The notes under the pieces were generated by a model. That model saw only the letters and a list, made by a program, of their open reading frames with translations, ran no database searches and was not told where the DNA came from. From contig NZ_FNEJ01000008.1 in the NCBI RefSeq assembly GCF_900100085.1, positions 186,001 to 250,000 of the forward strand: a stretch of DNA of 64,000 nucleotides, in the 5' to 3' direction. The DNA comes from Salipiger marinus. GTDB lineage: Bacteria > Pseudomonadota > Alphaproteobacteria > Rhodobacterales > Rhodobacteraceae. The position numbers and the translations under genes are program-made. This document shows positions 1 to 9,065 of this stretch, piece after piece (position 1 is the stretch's first letter; the number at the start of each line of letters is the position of its first letter).

Positions 1-526
1 CGGCGGGTTCGTCGACCAGCAGCAGCCGCGGATCCTGCGCCAGCAGCATGCCGATTTCCAGCCACTGCTTCTGGCCATGGCTGAGTTCGCCCGCGATGCG
101 CGGCAGTTCGGCGGCAAGGCCGATCTCCTCGGCGATCTCCTTGATCCGGGCGGCGCCGCGCCGGGTCTTGCGGTAGAGCAGCACGTCGAACGGCCCGCGC
201 CTGTTCTTCAGGGCGAGGGCGAGGTTTTCGCGCACGGTCTGCGCCTCGAACACGGTGGGTTTTTGGAACTTGCGCCCCACCCCCGCCCGCGCGATCTGGC
301 TTTCGGACATCTTCAGCAGCGAGACGGATTTCTCCCCCCAGAGCACGCGGCCGGAATCGGGCCGGGTCTTGCCGGTGATGATGTCCATGAAGGTGGTCTT
401 GCCCGCGCCATTGGGGCCGATGATGGCGCGCAGTTCCGGCTCGGCGATCTGGAAGCTGAGGTTGTTGATGGCGCGGAAGCCGTCGAAGCTGACCGAGACG
501 CCGGACATTTCAAGAAGCGTTCTCAT
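1..526 (-). CDS. urtD: Urea ABC transporter ATPase UrtD (3' end outside window)
   Basis: This is one of the two cytoplasmic ATPases that power urea (or short amide) import with UrtABCE. The first 175 residues are visible. They include a Walker A motif GPNGAGKTT near residues 37-45, the ABC signature LSHGQKQW near residue 150, and a Walker B LLLVDEP just before the window edge. The ATG at 526 overlaps the urtC stop by 4 bp, so the two are translationally coupled. The short Q-loop region (KFQKPTVFEAQTV) fits the branched-chain amino acid/urea ATPase family, and the position after urtC argues for UrtD over LivG. The C-terminus and urtE, if present, lie to the left of the window. Confidence 0.93.
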   Translation of the reverse strand, partial: MRTLLEMSGVSVSFDGFRAINNLSFQIAEPELRAIIGPNGAGKTTFMDIITGKTRPDSGRVLWGEKSVSLLKMSESQIARAGVGRKFQKPTVFEAQTVRENLALALKNRRGPFDVLLYRKTRRGAARIKEIAEEIGLAAELPRIAGELSHGQKQWLEIGMLLAQDPRLLLVDEPA

Positions 527-1761
527 TTCTCCTCCTCGCCTTCGACGGTGCGGCGGGCGCCCTTGTCGGGGCCGAAATCGCCGGTGCGGAGCGGCACGGG
601 ATGGCGGCGGCTGAGCAGATCGAAGAGCCCGCCGATGCCTTTGGGGGCCAGAAGCGTGACCGCCACGAAGCTGAGCCCCAGCAGCACCAGCCACCAGTCG
701 GTCCATTGCACGGTATAGACGCCAAGGTTGATGTCGGGCGCGCCGCCGCCGGTGAACCAGCTTGACAGCAACGACACCGCCGCCGCCCCGAGGGCTGCGC
801 CGTAAAGCCGCCCGCGCCCGCCGATGGCCACCCAGACCGCGAGATAGATGGAGGCGATGGGGGCGACCTCGGCGGGGTTGATGATGCCCGCCTGCGGATA
901 ATAGAGCGCGCCCGCGATGCCCGCCACCACCGCCGTCAGGGTGAAGACGAAAAGCTTGTAGCTTTCCACGTGATAGCCCAGAAAGCGCACCCGGCTTTCA
1001 TTGTCGCGGATGCCGCGGATGACCGAGCCCATCTTGCCCGACACCACCCAGGCAAAAAGCACATAGCCCAGAGCCAGCGCCGCCGCCGAGGCCCAGAAGA
1101 ACCAGATCGACAGCGTGGCCTGCGGCACGGCATCGAGCCCCGGCAGGTTCTGCAGGCCGGAAAGCCCGTTATTGCCGCGCAGCCCGGCCTCGTTCTGAAA
1201 GAGGTAAAGCGACAGCGCCAGTGTCATCGCCTGCGTCAGGATCGACAGATAGACCCCGGTGACGCGGGACCGGAAGGCCAGCCAGCCAAAGACCAGCGCC
1301 AGAAGCCCCGGCACCAGCACCACCAGCGCCAGCTGCAGCACGAGGCTGTCGGCAAAGATCCAGAGCCACGGGAAATCGGCACTGCCCACCACGCCAAAGA
1401 TCTGCTGGCCCACGGCATCGCGGATCTCTTCGGGCGTGGGCGGGATCGCGGCGGCGCGCAGCGAGTCGGCGATGATCAGCTCGGTCCGGGCATACATCAG
1501 CCACATGCCGATCATGTAGCCGCCAAGGCCAAAAAACGCCATGTGGCCAAGGCTCAGGATGCCGGTATAGCCCCAGACCACGTCCATGGCGACGGCCACC
1601 AGCATCAGGCAGAGCGTCTTGCCCAGCGTCTTGACGAAAGAGGTGGAGAGATAGCCGTTGCCCGCCGCCTCCGACAGGATGGTGACAAGCAGCACGAACA
1701 GCGCCAGCGCCAGCAGGAACCAGGCGACGGAGCGGTTCTGGTGGAAAAGGCCTTGGGTCAT
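523..1761 (-). CDS. urtC: Urea ABC transporter permease UrtC
   Basis: This 412-residue integral inner-membrane permease pairs with UrtB to form the urea channel. It is made mostly of hydrophobic helices, beginning with an N-terminal anchor (WFLLALALFVLLVTIL). It carries the family segment GYTGILSLGHMAFFGLGGY and a later IRDNESRVRFLGY cytoplasmic loop typical of LivM/UrtC permeases. I chose the ATG at 1761 (MTQGLFHQN). The frame stays open for 44 more codons upstream, but those codons fall in a palindromic intergenic repeat and read as low-quality protein. The stop overlaps the urtD start by 4 bp. The gene is separated from urtB by about 200 bp containing that repeat. Confidence 0.93.
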   Translation of the reverse strand: MTQGLFHQNRSVAWFLLALALFVLLVTILSEAAGNGYLSTSFVKTLGKTLCLMLVAVAMDVVWGYTGILSLGHMAFFGLGGYMIGMWLMYARTELIIADSLRAAAIPPTPEEIRDAVGQQIFGVVGSADFPWLWIFADSLVLQLALVVLVPGLLALVFGWLAFRSRVTGVYLSILTQAMTLALSLYLFQNEAGLRGNNGLSGLQNLPGLDAVPQATLSIWFFWASAAALALGYVLFAWVVSGKMGSVIRGIRDNESRVRFLGYHVESYKLFVFTLTAVVAGIAGALYYPQAGIINPAEVAPIASIYLAVWVAIGGRGRLYGAALGAAAVSLLSSWFTGGGAPDINLGVYTVQWTDWWLVLLGLSFVAVTLLAPKGIGGLFDLLSRRHPVPLRTGDFGPDKGARRTVEGEEEK

Positions 1762-1815
1762 GCCGTTTGGTCCTCCGCGCGACGGGAAAAGTGGGCAGGG
1801 GGCTCTGCCCCCTCG

Positions 1816-1910
1816 GCCTCCGGCCTCACCCCCGGGATACTTCCGGTCAGAAGAAGACGGAAAGGGGTCGGAAGCTGTTTCTTCTGACCCCAAATATCCC
1901 CGCCGGAGGC
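1816..1910. repeat. Intergenic palindromic repeat between urtB and urtC
   Basis: This is an imperfect inverted repeat. GGTCAGAAGAA at 1845-1855 pairs perfectly with TTCTTCTGACC at 1879-1889. The outer arms GCCTCCGG...GGGATACTT and AAATATCCCCGCCGGAGGC extend the similarity to 1816 and 1910. The arms are close copies of one unit in opposite orientation, separated by a 23-bp core. From memory, the unit resembles an extragenic palindrome common in Rhodobacteraceae genomes. In the RNA it would form a long hairpin inside the urt operon and could modulate urtC expression. It is not flanked by a transposase. Confidence 0.75.
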
Positions 1911-1962
1911 CGGCCGGAGGGTGACGCCAGAAGCAACGATCGAGAAGGGGGCGCGCATGGTC

Positions 1963-3912
1963 TCAGTCTCCGGCGGCTCGGCCCTTGAGGGCGACGATGC
2001 CCTTGGGGCGGAACTGGATGAACAGGATGATGAAGAGGATCATGTAGGTCTGCGCCGCGAGCGTGTTCGAGGGATTGACCCATTCGATGCCCTTCTGCAG
2101 CACGCCGATCAGCGCAGCCCCCGCCAGCGTGCCCCAGACATTGCCGACGCCGCCCACGACCACCGTCATGAAGCTTTGCACGATATAGCTGGCGCCCATT
2201 TCCGAGGTGACCTGCGCGTAGAGCCCGATGGCCACGCCCGCGATGCCCGCGATCCCCGAGCCAAGGCCGAAGGTCAGCATGTTGATGCGGTCGGGGTTGA
2301 TGCCCATGGAGGCGGCCATGCCGGGGTTCTGCGTCACGGCGCGCACCTCGAGACCGATGCGGGTGCGTTTGAGGATGAAGAGGATCAGCGCCAGAAAGAC
2401 CAGCGCGAGGACGAAGATCGCGATGCGGATGTTTGCGATCCCCGCCACGTCGTTGAGGATCCACGCGCCGTCGAGCCATGCGGGCGAGGTGAGCGGGCGC
2501 GCCTGCGTGCCGAAGATGTTCTTGGCCAGCTGCTGCAGCGCGATGGAGATGCCGAAGGTGGCAAGCAGCGTTTCCAGCGGGCGTTTGTAGAGCCAGCGGA
2601 TCACCAGCCGTTCCATCGCCACGCCCGCGCCGAAGGTGACCAGAAAGGCCAGCGGCAGCGCCACGACCAGCGACAGCGTGTAATCGGGGATGACCTGCTG
2701 CACCACGAAGCCGGTATAGGCGCCCATCATGATGAATTCGCCATGCGCCATGTTGATGACCCCCATCACCCCGAAGGTGATGGCAAGCCCGATGGCGGCA
2801 AGGAAATAGATCGAGGCCAGCGACAGGCTGTCGAGCCCCAGATCCAGCCCCTGCCACAGCAGCACGCGGGTTTCGATCTCGTCCAGTGCGGCGCGGGCGG
2901 CGGTGGTGATGGCGGGATCGGGTTCGGCATATTCCTCGTAGAAGACATGGGAGGCGAGGGCGGCCTGCCGGTCGGCCTCGGTCACCAGCGGCGGCACGCT
3001 GCCTGCGGCGGCGAGTGCTTCATAGGCGCGGGCGCGGGCGGCTTCGCTGCCGAGCTGGCCCAGCGGCACGCCGCCTGCGCTGCCCTCGGTGATGTTTGCG
3101 GTCAGCGCCGCCTTGATCGCGTCGCGGCCCTGCACCGGCTGCGCAAGCCCTGCCTCGACCAGCTGCGCATAGGCTGCGGCTTCGGTCATGTCCTCGCCCG
3201 GGGTCAGGGTGCGGGCGATGTTGGCGTCTTGGGGCAGGGTGGTGGCGACACCGGGCCGGGTCGCGAGGATCTGGTTCAGCGCCGCGCGCACGTCCACGGC
3301 GATCTCGTCCGACAGCGCTTCGATCGCTTCGATGCGGATCTCGGGCGTGGCGCCGAAGCTCGCGGCCAGCATCCCCGCCTGCCGCTGCTTGCGGGCGCGG
3401 ATGTCGTCATCGGGCTCGTCCTCGATGGAGGCGCGCAGCGGGCCCAGCTGATCCTCGGAAGGGCTGCGCGCGATGGCGTCGAGGGCGGCGATGCGGCGGG
3501 CAGGATCGGGATCAGAGAGCTGGAACTGCACCAGCGCCGAGGCGATGACGCGGCGCACCCCGCCATTGGGGCGGATCTGGGTCATCTCGGCGCGGCTGGC
3601 GGTGCCCGCGTCAGTGCCGGTGGCCGGATCGGTCAGGGCATAGCCGTCGCCCGCTTCGGTCGCATAGAAGAACCGCCCGTCGCCCGCGCGCTGGTAGACG
3701 CCGCGATCGGCCCAGCGTTCGAGGAAGGTCTGCACCTCGGGCCCGCCCACATCCACCAGCGCACCCAGCACGGTGTCCACCGTCTGGCGGCCGGGATCGG
3801 CGACTTCGGCGGCATAGGTCTGCAGCACCGTCTGCAGGTCGGGGGTCTGCGCCCGGGCGGGGCTGGTCGCGCAGAACAGAAGCGCAAGGCAGGTCAGGAG
3901 CGCGCGCAGCAT
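1963..3912 (-). CDS. urtB: Urea ABC transporter permease UrtB
   Basis: This 649-residue permease has a cleavable signal peptide (MLRALLTCLALLFCATSPARA, about 21 residues). A periplasmic alpha-helical domain of about 340 residues follows, typical of UrtB and absent from LivH. A C-terminal membrane domain of about 290 residues has LivH-type segments such as GVMGVINMAHGEFIMMGAY. I chose the ATG at 3912 because it begins a clean signal peptide and has an AGAAGG ribosome site about 7 bp upstream. The open frame 26 codons further upstream is not protein-like. The gene lies 87 bp downstream of urtA, with a strong hairpin between them. Confidence 0.93.
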   Translation of the reverse strand: MLRALLTCLALLFCATSPARAQTPDLQTVLQTYAAEVADPGRQTVDTVLGALVDVGGPEVQTFLERWADRGVYQRAGDGRFFYATEAGDGYALTDPATGTDAGTASRAEMTQIRPNGGVRRVIASALVQFQLSDPDPARRIAALDAIARSPSEDQLGPLRASIEDEPDDDIRARKQRQAGMLAASFGATPEIRIEAIEALSDEIAVDVRAALNQILATRPGVATTLPQDANIARTLTPGEDMTEAAAYAQLVEAGLAQPVQGRDAIKAALTANITEGSAGGVPLGQLGSEAARARAYEALAAAGSVPPLVTEADRQAALASHVFYEEYAEPDPAITTAARAALDEIETRVLLWQGLDLGLDSLSLASIYFLAAIGLAITFGVMGVINMAHGEFIMMGAYTGFVVQQVIPDYTLSLVVALPLAFLVTFGAGVAMERLVIRWLYKRPLETLLATFGISIALQQLAKNIFGTQARPLTSPAWLDGAWILNDVAGIANIRIAIFVLALVFLALILFILKRTRIGLEVRAVTQNPGMAASMGINPDRINMLTFGLGSGIAGIAGVAIGLYAQVTSEMGASYIVQSFMTVVVGGVGNVWGTLAGAALIGVLQKGIEWVNPSNTLAAQTYMILFIILFIQFRPKGIVALKGRAAGD

Positions 3913-3949
3913 GGACGGCCCTTCTTGGTTCGTCGGGGAAAGGAAACGC

Positions 3950-3984
3950 GACGGGCGCGCGCGGGAGAAGGACGCGCGCCCGTC
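3950..3984 (-). terminator. Hairpin between urtA and urtB, probable attenuating terminator
   Basis: GACGGGCGCGCG (3950-3961) pairs perfectly with CGCGCGCCCGTC (3973-3984) over 12 bp around an 11-nt loop. On the minus strand the stem is followed by GCGTTTCCTTT, a moderately U-rich tract. It sits right after the urtA stop. This is a common arrangement that lets the abundant binding protein be made in excess over the membrane components. Strand and termination function are inferred from position. Confidence 0.6.
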
Positions 3985-3999
3985 GGTCACTGCGTCAGA

Positions 4000-5289
4000 T
4001 CAGTAGTTGGAGTTGAGCTGCACGCAGGTGCTGGTCGAGGTGTTGTACATGCCGCATTCGAGGTCTTTCCAATCCGATTCCAGCACGGCGGAGTCGGGCA
4101 AGAAGTCGGTCCATGCATCGCCCGGCACCGGATCGGTGGAGGAGATGATGTCGAACTGGCCATCGGCGCGGATCTCGCCCATCAGCACCGGCTTGGACAG
4201 GTGGTGGTTCACGCCCATCACGGCAGTGCCGCCGGTCAGGTTGGGGAATTCCTGCCCCCACATGGCTTCGCGCACGGCATCCACATCGGTGGTGCCTGCG
4301 GCGGTCACCGCGTTCACCCACATGTTGAAGCCGATGTAATGCGCCTCCATGGGGTCATTGGTCACGCGCGCCTCGTCGCCGATGAAGGCATGCCATTCCT
4401 TGATGAACCCGGCATTGGCCTCGCCTTCGGCGGACATGAAGTAGTTCCACGCCGCGAGATGGCCCACGAGGTTGGAGGTGTCGAGGCCGGAAAGTTCCTC
4501 TTCGCCGACCGAGAAGGCGACGACGGGGATGTCATCCGCCGACACGCCTTGTGCCGCCAGTTCCTTGTAGAAGCCGATATTCGCGTCGCCGTTGATGGTG
4601 GAGATCACGCCGACCTGCTTGCCATCCGCGCCAAGCGCCACGACATCCGACACGATGGTCGACCAGTCGGAATGGCCGAAGGGGGTGTAGTTGATGAAGA
4701 TGTCGGAGTCCGCGATGCCCTTGGATTTCAGATAGGCCTCAAGAATGCGGTTCGTGGTGCGCGGATAGACGTAATCGGTGCCGAGCAGGGCGAATTTTTC
4801 GACGCCCAGTTCTTCGAGGAAGTAATCGGTGGCGGGGATGGCCTGCTGGTTCGGGGCGGCGCCGGTGTAGAACACGTTCTTGGAGCTTTCCTCGCCCTCG
4901 TATTGCACGGGGTAGAAATAGAGCGCGTTCAGTTCCTCGATCACCGGCAGCACTGCCTTGCGGCTGGCCGAGGTCCACGAACCGAAGATCACGTCCACCG
5001 CGTCATTCGACACCAGTTCGCGCGCCTTTTCGGCAAAGAGCGGCCAGTCAGAGGCCGGATCCTTCACCACCGCTTCCAGCTGGCAGCCGAGCAGGCCACC
5101 GGCCTTGTTCTGCTTGTCGATCAGCATCAGCATGGTGTCTTTCAGCGTCGTCTCGGAAATCGCCATGGTGCCGGAGAGCGAATGCAGCACGCCCACCTTG
5201 ATGGGGCATTCGGCATCCTGTGCCGCCACGGCGCCCGCGGCGACGATGGCGAGCGAGGCCGTGCTGAGCAGTTTCAATGTCTTGGTCAT
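4000..5289 (-). CDS. urtA: Urea ABC transporter substrate-binding protein UrtA
   Basis: This periplasmic binding protein of 429 residues delivers urea or related amides to UrtBC. The ATG at 5289 starts a Sec signal peptide (MTKTLKLLSTASLAIVAAG, cleavage near AAA-QD at residue 23). The mature protein begins KVGVLHSLSGTMAISE, the hallmark opening of UrtA/FmdD-type receptors. GSWTSASRKAVLPVIEE and FYPVQYEGEESSKNVFY, also typical of UrtA, follow. Upstream open codons are ignored because they lack a signal sequence and coding character. The gene leads the operon. A divergent promoter region of about 480 bp separates it from the ATP-grasp operon. NtrC control is common in this family, but I did not find a convincing sigma-54 site. 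Confidence 0.95.
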   Translation of the reverse strand: MTKTLKLLSTASLAIVAAGAVAAQDAECPIKVGVLHSLSGTMAISETTLKDTMLMLIDKQNKAGGLLGCQLEAVVKDPASDWPLFAEKARELVSNDAVDVIFGSWTSASRKAVLPVIEELNALYFYPVQYEGEESSKNVFYTGAAPNQQAIPATDYFLEELGVEKFALLGTDYVYPRTTNRILEAYLKSKGIADSDIFINYTPFGHSDWSTIVSDVVALGADGKQVGVISTINGDANIGFYKELAAQGVSADDIPVVAFSVGEEELSGLDTSNLVGHLAAWNYFMSAEGEANAGFIKEWHAFIGDEARVTNDPMEAHYIGFNMWVNAVTAAGTTDVDAVREAMWGQEFPNLTGGTAVMGVNHHLSKPVLMGEIRADGQFDIISSTDPVPGDAWTDFLPDSAVLESDWKDLECGMYNTSTSTCVQLNSNY

Positions 5290-5766
5290 CTGACTTGCAT
5301 CCCTATGGAGCAGCAATCCGGCAATCCTGTCCCGGGCCGGCCCCGAGGGCCGGCTGACCGGGCGAGGCCCTGTGCCGCCTTGATTATTGTTTCGCCGCCT
5401 CTGGCCCGGTCCCGACCGGCCTCCGGCAGCATCCCCGTGACGCACCCGTTTGCCGGGCACCCGATTCCAATAGCCGACGCTGCGGCACCCGCCATGAGGA
5501 TTTCCGGCGGCGCCCGCGCCGGTCCGAACGCGCGCCTAATCCTTGGGCGGAAAATGCCGGTTTTGCCTTTTTAGGAGGCGGCTTGCGGGAAGTTTTGGCG
5601 GCAAAGCCCGCAAGTTTTGGCCAGATCGGCGGGAACCCGGCGGGGAATTCGGGCGTTTGCCTATTAATTATGCGCCCAGTCGTCGCGAAATTTCCTTTTT
5701 CCTGTGGGGGGGCTTCCGCTTCGTTGCTGAAACGTGGAACGTGGGCGCAAGAGTGAAGGGAAGAAC
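5290..5766. promoter_or_regulatory. Divergent intergenic region between urtA and the ATP-grasp/Anbu operon
   Basis: No protein-like ORF is visible in these 477 bp. The region must hold the promoters for urtA (leftward) and for the ATP-grasp operon (rightward). One inverted repeat is clear: CTTGCGGG (5582-5589) with CCCGCAAG (5607-5614), loop 17 nt, next to a repeated AGTTTTGG word. The last part (about 5655-5705) is AT-richer and probably holds the rightward promoter. Neither a sigma-54 nor a standard sigma-70 site could be assigned with confidence. Confidence 0.5.
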
Positions 5767-7191
5767 ATGAGCCCCAAAGAGCCACCGATCTTCAACGAGA
5801 TGCTGAACGGCGCCGAAATCCGCCCCGGGTATCAGAGCCTTGAGAAATGGTATCGCTCGATGCCTGCCGAACTGCGCAGTCTCAAGCAGTCCGAGGCGGA
5901 GGCGCTGTTCCGCCGGGTGGGGATCACCTTCGCCGTCTATGGCGAGGGCGGCGATCCGGAACGGCTGATCCCGTTCGACATGTTTCCGCGCGTGCTGACC
6001 AATGCGGAATGGCGCAAGATGGATCGCGGCATCCGCCAGCGGGCGGCGGCGCTGAACGCGTTTCTGGCCGATGTCTATGACCGGCGCGAGATCATCCGGG
6101 CCGGGCGCATCCCCGAACATCTGGTGACCAACAACGAAGCCTATGAAAAGGCCGTGGTGGGGTTCCGCCCGCCGCGCGGCGTGTTCAGCCATATCGTCGG
6201 CATCGATCTGGTGCGCACCGGGCCCGACCAGTTCTATGTGCTGGAGGACAACTGCCGCACGCCCTCGGGGGTCAGCTACATGCTGCAGAACCGCGAGATC
6301 ATGATGCGCATGTTCCCGCAGCTGTTTCTGGAAAACCGCATCGCGCCGGTGGATGGCTATGCCGGGCTGCTGAAAAAGACGCTGGCCTCGGTCGCGCCCG
6401 CCAAATGCGACCACGAGCCCAATATCGTCATCCTGACGCCGGGACAGTTCAACTCCGCCTATTACGAGCACAGCTTCCTTGCCGATCTGATGGGGGTGGA
6501 ACTGGTCGAGGGGCAGGATCTGTTCGTGGAGGGCGATTACGTCTGGATGAAGACCACCGAGGGCCCCAAGAAGGTCGACGTGATCTATCGCCGGATCGAC
6601 GATGCCTTTATCGACCCGCTGTGTTTCCGGCCCGAGTCCATGCTGGGCGTGCCGGGGCTGATGAATGTCTACCGCTCTGGCGGGGTGACGATCTGTTCCG
6701 CGCCCGGTGCGGGCGTGGCCGATGACAAGGCGGTCTATACCTATGTGCCGGAAATGGTCCGGTTCTATCTGGGCGAGGAGCCGGTGCTGGAAAACGTGCC
6801 CACATGGCAATGCGCCAAGGCCGATGACCGCAAATACGTGCTGGAGCATCTGGAGGATCTGGTGGTCAAGGAGGTGCATGGATCCGGCGGCTACGGCATG
6901 CTGGTCGGTCCCAAATCCGACAAGTCCACCATCGAGGCTTTTGCCGCGCGCATCCGCCACAACCCCGACAATTACATCGCGCAGCCCACGCTGGCGCTGT
7001 CGGCCTGTCCGACCTTTGTGGAGGAAGGCATCGCGCCGCGCCATGTGGATCTGCGGCCCTACTGCCTTGTGGGCGAAACCATCGAACTGGTCCCGGGCGG
7101 GCTGACCCGCGTCGCGCTGAAGGAGGGATCGCTGGTGGTGAACTCCTCGCAGGGCGGGGGCGTCAAGGACACTTGGGTATTGGCGGAGTGA
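5767..7191 (+). CDS. Circularly permuted ATP-grasp protein (peptide ligase-like)
   Basis: This 474-residue protein belongs to the circularly permuted ATP-grasp type 2 family. It is predicted to use ATP to form amide bonds between amino acids or peptides. Recognisable segments are FNEMLNGAEIRPGYQ near the N-terminus, RPPRGVFSHIVGIDLVRTGP, YVLEDNCRTPSGVSYMLQNR and DLRPYCLVGE near the C-terminus. I chose the ATG at 5767 because it has an AGGGA site 7 bp upstream; an in-frame ATG 11 codons earlier lacks one. The alpha-E gene starts 4 bp after the stop. Ligase, alpha-E, transglutaminase and Anbu recur together in many proteobacteria, implying one pathway. The substrate is unknown. Confidence 0.9.
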   Translation: MSPKEPPIFNEMLNGAEIRPGYQSLEKWYRSMPAELRSLKQSEAEALFRRVGITFAVYGEGGDPERLIPFDMFPRVLTNAEWRKMDRGIRQRAAALNAFLADVYDRREIIRAGRIPEHLVTNNEAYEKAVVGFRPPRGVFSHIVGIDLVRTGPDQFYVLEDNCRTPSGVSYMLQNREIMMRMFPQLFLENRIAPVDGYAGLLKKTLASVAPAKCDHEPNIVILTPGQFNSAYYEHSFLADLMGVELVEGQDLFVEGDYVWMKTTEGPKKVDVIYRRIDDAFIDPLCFRPESMLGVPGLMNVYRSGGVTICSAPGAGVADDKAVYTYVPEMVRFYLGEEPVLENVPTWQCAKADDRKYVLEHLEDLVVKEVHGSGGYGMLVGPKSDKSTIEAFAARIRHNPDNYIAQPTLALSACPTFVEEGIAPRHVDLRPYCLVGETIELVPGGLTRVALKEGSLVVNSSQGGGVKDTWVLAE

Positions 7192-7195
7192 CGAC

Positions 7196-8149
7196 ATGCT
7201 GAGCCGGACCGCAAACCACCTTTACTGGATGTCGCGCTATCTGGAGCGCGCCGAGACCACGACCCGCCTTCTGGAAGTGGGGGCGCGCAACGCCCTGCTG
7301 CCCAATGTGAACGGCGGCTATCGCAACGACTGGGAAGCCGTGCTGCAGGCCAAGGGCGCGCTGGAACCCTTCCGCGAGAAATATGGCGAGCCCAACCAGC
7401 GCAACATCGAAACCTTCCTGTTCTTCGATGCCGACAACCCCTCGTCGGTCTATTCCTGCCTGTCGGCGGCGCGCGAAAACGCCCGCGTGGTGCGCACCGC
7501 GCTGACCTCGCCGGTCTGGGACGCGCTCAACACCGCCTATCAGGAGCTGAAGCAGCTGCAGCGCACCGAACGCAGCAAGCTCATGGTGTCGGATCTGACC
7601 GAATGGACCATGCGGTCCTGCCATCTGGTGCGCGGCTCCATCGCCGCCACGCAGCTGCGCAATGACGGCTACAACTTCATGGGCATCGGCACCTCGCTGG
7701 AGCGCGCCGACAATACCTCGCGGCTGATCGACGTGAAATACTACGTGCTGCTGCCTTCGGTCAGCTATGTGGGCTCGGGTCTGGATCAAAGCCAGTGGGC
7801 CCTGCTGCTGCAGTCGATGACCGCGCAGCGCGCCTTCAACTGGAGCTACACCGGCGAGATCACCGCCTCCAAGATCGCGCATCTGCTGATCCTGAACCGC
7901 AAGTTTCCCCGGTCGCTGGCGGCCTGCGTGCAATGGACCTGTGAATATCTCGACAACATCGCCGAGAACTACCACAAGGAAACCGAGGCGCAGGCCGTGG
8001 CGCATCAGCTTTTTGACGATCTGAGCAATGCCAGCGTCGAGGATATCTTTGACGAAGGCCTGCACGAATTTCTGGCCCGGTTCATGACGCGCAACGCCCA
8101 GCTCGCCACGACCGTGCATAACGTCTATCTGAGTGGATTGCCCGTATGA
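7196..8149 (+). CDS. Alpha-E domain protein (DUF403)
   Basis: This 317-residue all-alpha protein begins MLSRTANHLYWMSRYLERAETTTRLLEV, the signature opening of the alpha-E family. A second helical half carries GIGTSLERADNTSRLIDVKYY. The two ER-A-(D/E) motifs probably face a shared pocket. Members are nearly always encoded beside the circularly permuted ATP-grasp protein and are thought to take part in the same peptide-synthesis reaction, though the activity is not established. The gene lies 4 bp after the ATP-grasp gene and overlaps the transglutaminase gene by 4 bp (ATGA), so the three are almost certainly co-translated. Confidence 0.92.
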   Translation: MLSRTANHLYWMSRYLERAETTTRLLEVGARNALLPNVNGGYRNDWEAVLQAKGALEPFREKYGEPNQRNIETFLFFDADNPSSVYSCLSAARENARVVRTALTSPVWDALNTAYQELKQLQRTERSKLMVSDLTEWTMRSCHLVRGSIAATQLRNDGYNFMGIGTSLERADNTSRLIDVKYYVLLPSVSYVGSGLDQSQWALLLQSMTAQRAFNWSYTGEITASKIAHLLILNRKFPRSLAACVQWTCEYLDNIAENYHKETEAQAVAHQLFDDLSNASVEDIFDEGLHEFLARFMTRNAQLATTVHNVYLSGLPV

Positions 8150-8976
8150 TCCTGAACGTGCGCCATGTCACCCGCTACCTCTTCGACGAGCCGGTCCGCG
8201 GCATCGTCCAGTCCCAGAAGCTCTGGCCCGCCAGCTGCGCCTCGCAGCGGGTGCTGTCCTGGGCGGTGACCTCCGAAGGCTGCATGCGCGGCGCGGGGTT
8301 TACCGACAGCGCCGGCGACCGGGTGGAGCTGGCCAGCTGGCGCGGCCCGGTGTCGGAGATCGAGATCGAGGTGACCGGGCAGGTGGAGACCATCGACCTG
8401 TTCGGCGTGCTGCGCGACCACCGCGAAAAGGTGCCGCCTTCGGCCTATCTGCGCGCCACCCGCTCCGTCGCCCCCGACAAGGGGCTGCGCGCCCTGTCCG
8501 ACGAGGCGCTGGGCGGCATGGACAGCGCCAGCGATCTGGACCGCGCCCATGCGCTCTGCCGTGCCGTGTCTGCCGCCATCGCCTACCGCCCCGGCGAGAC
8601 CGAGGCGCATACCACCGCCGCCGAAGCCTTGGCGGGCGGCGCCGGGGTCTGTCAGGACCACGCCCATGCGCTGATCGCGGTGGCGCATGTGGCGGGGATC
8701 CCCGCGCGCTATGTCACCGGCTATCTGCAGTCGGACGGCGCGGGCGCCAGCCACGAGGCCAGCCATGCCTGGGCGGAGCTGCATGTGCCGACGCTGGGCT
8801 GGGTCGGCTTCGACCCCGCCAATGCCTGCTGCCCGGATGAACGCTACATCCGGCTGGGCTCGGGCGGCGATGCGCAGGAGGCGGCGCCGATCCGCGGCAT
8901 GGTGCAGGGGGCGGTGCCGGTCGAACAGCTTGTGGTCGAGGTGGTGGTTACGGCAGGACAGCAACAGCAGCAGTAA
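8146..8976 (+). CDS. Transglutaminase-like cysteine protease
   Basis: This 276-residue protein has an N-terminal beta-rich domain (about 1-120) of the type found in bacterial transglutaminase-like proteins. A papain-like core follows with catalytic Cys in GAGVCQDHAH, His in EASHAWAELHV and Asp in GFDPANAC, so the triad is intact. In the ATP-grasp/alpha-E context such proteins are thought to hydrolyse or transfer the peptide made by the ligase. No signal peptide or membrane segment is seen, so it should be cytoplasmic. The C-terminus ends in a short run of glutamines (five Q codons at 8959-8973), which may vary in length between strains. Confidence 0.92.
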   Translation: MILNVRHVTRYLFDEPVRGIVQSQKLWPASCASQRVLSWAVTSEGCMRGAGFTDSAGDRVELASWRGPVSEIEIEVTGQVETIDLFGVLRDHREKVPPSAYLRATRSVAPDKGLRALSDEALGGMDSASDLDRAHALCRAVSAAIAYRPGETEAHTTAAEALAGGAGVCQDHAHALIAVAHVAGIPARYVTGYLQSDGAGASHEASHAWAELHVPTLGWVGFDPANACCPDERYIRLGSGGDAQEAAPIRGMVQGAVPVEQLVVEVVVTAGQQQQQ

Positions 8977-9065
8977 TCCATCCTTCATGCCGATGGGGCA
9001 GGGTTGCTGCGGCGGCGCGGCGGCCCTACAAGGCGCGGGATGTGGTCGGAGGGAACCGGGGGATT

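Noticed and set aside
1921-5574. A 1217-codon open frame on the plus strand, opposite urtB and urtA.
   Set aside because: It is the antisense shadow of two well-recognised genes, full of His, Gly and Arg, with no domain; long antisense frames are normal in GC-rich DNA.
5582-5614. Inverted repeat upstream of the ATP-grasp operon considered as a sigma-54 or NtrC site.
   Set aside because: It lacks the GG/GC spacing of sigma-54 promoters and the NtrC dyad, so it is noted only as a repeat.
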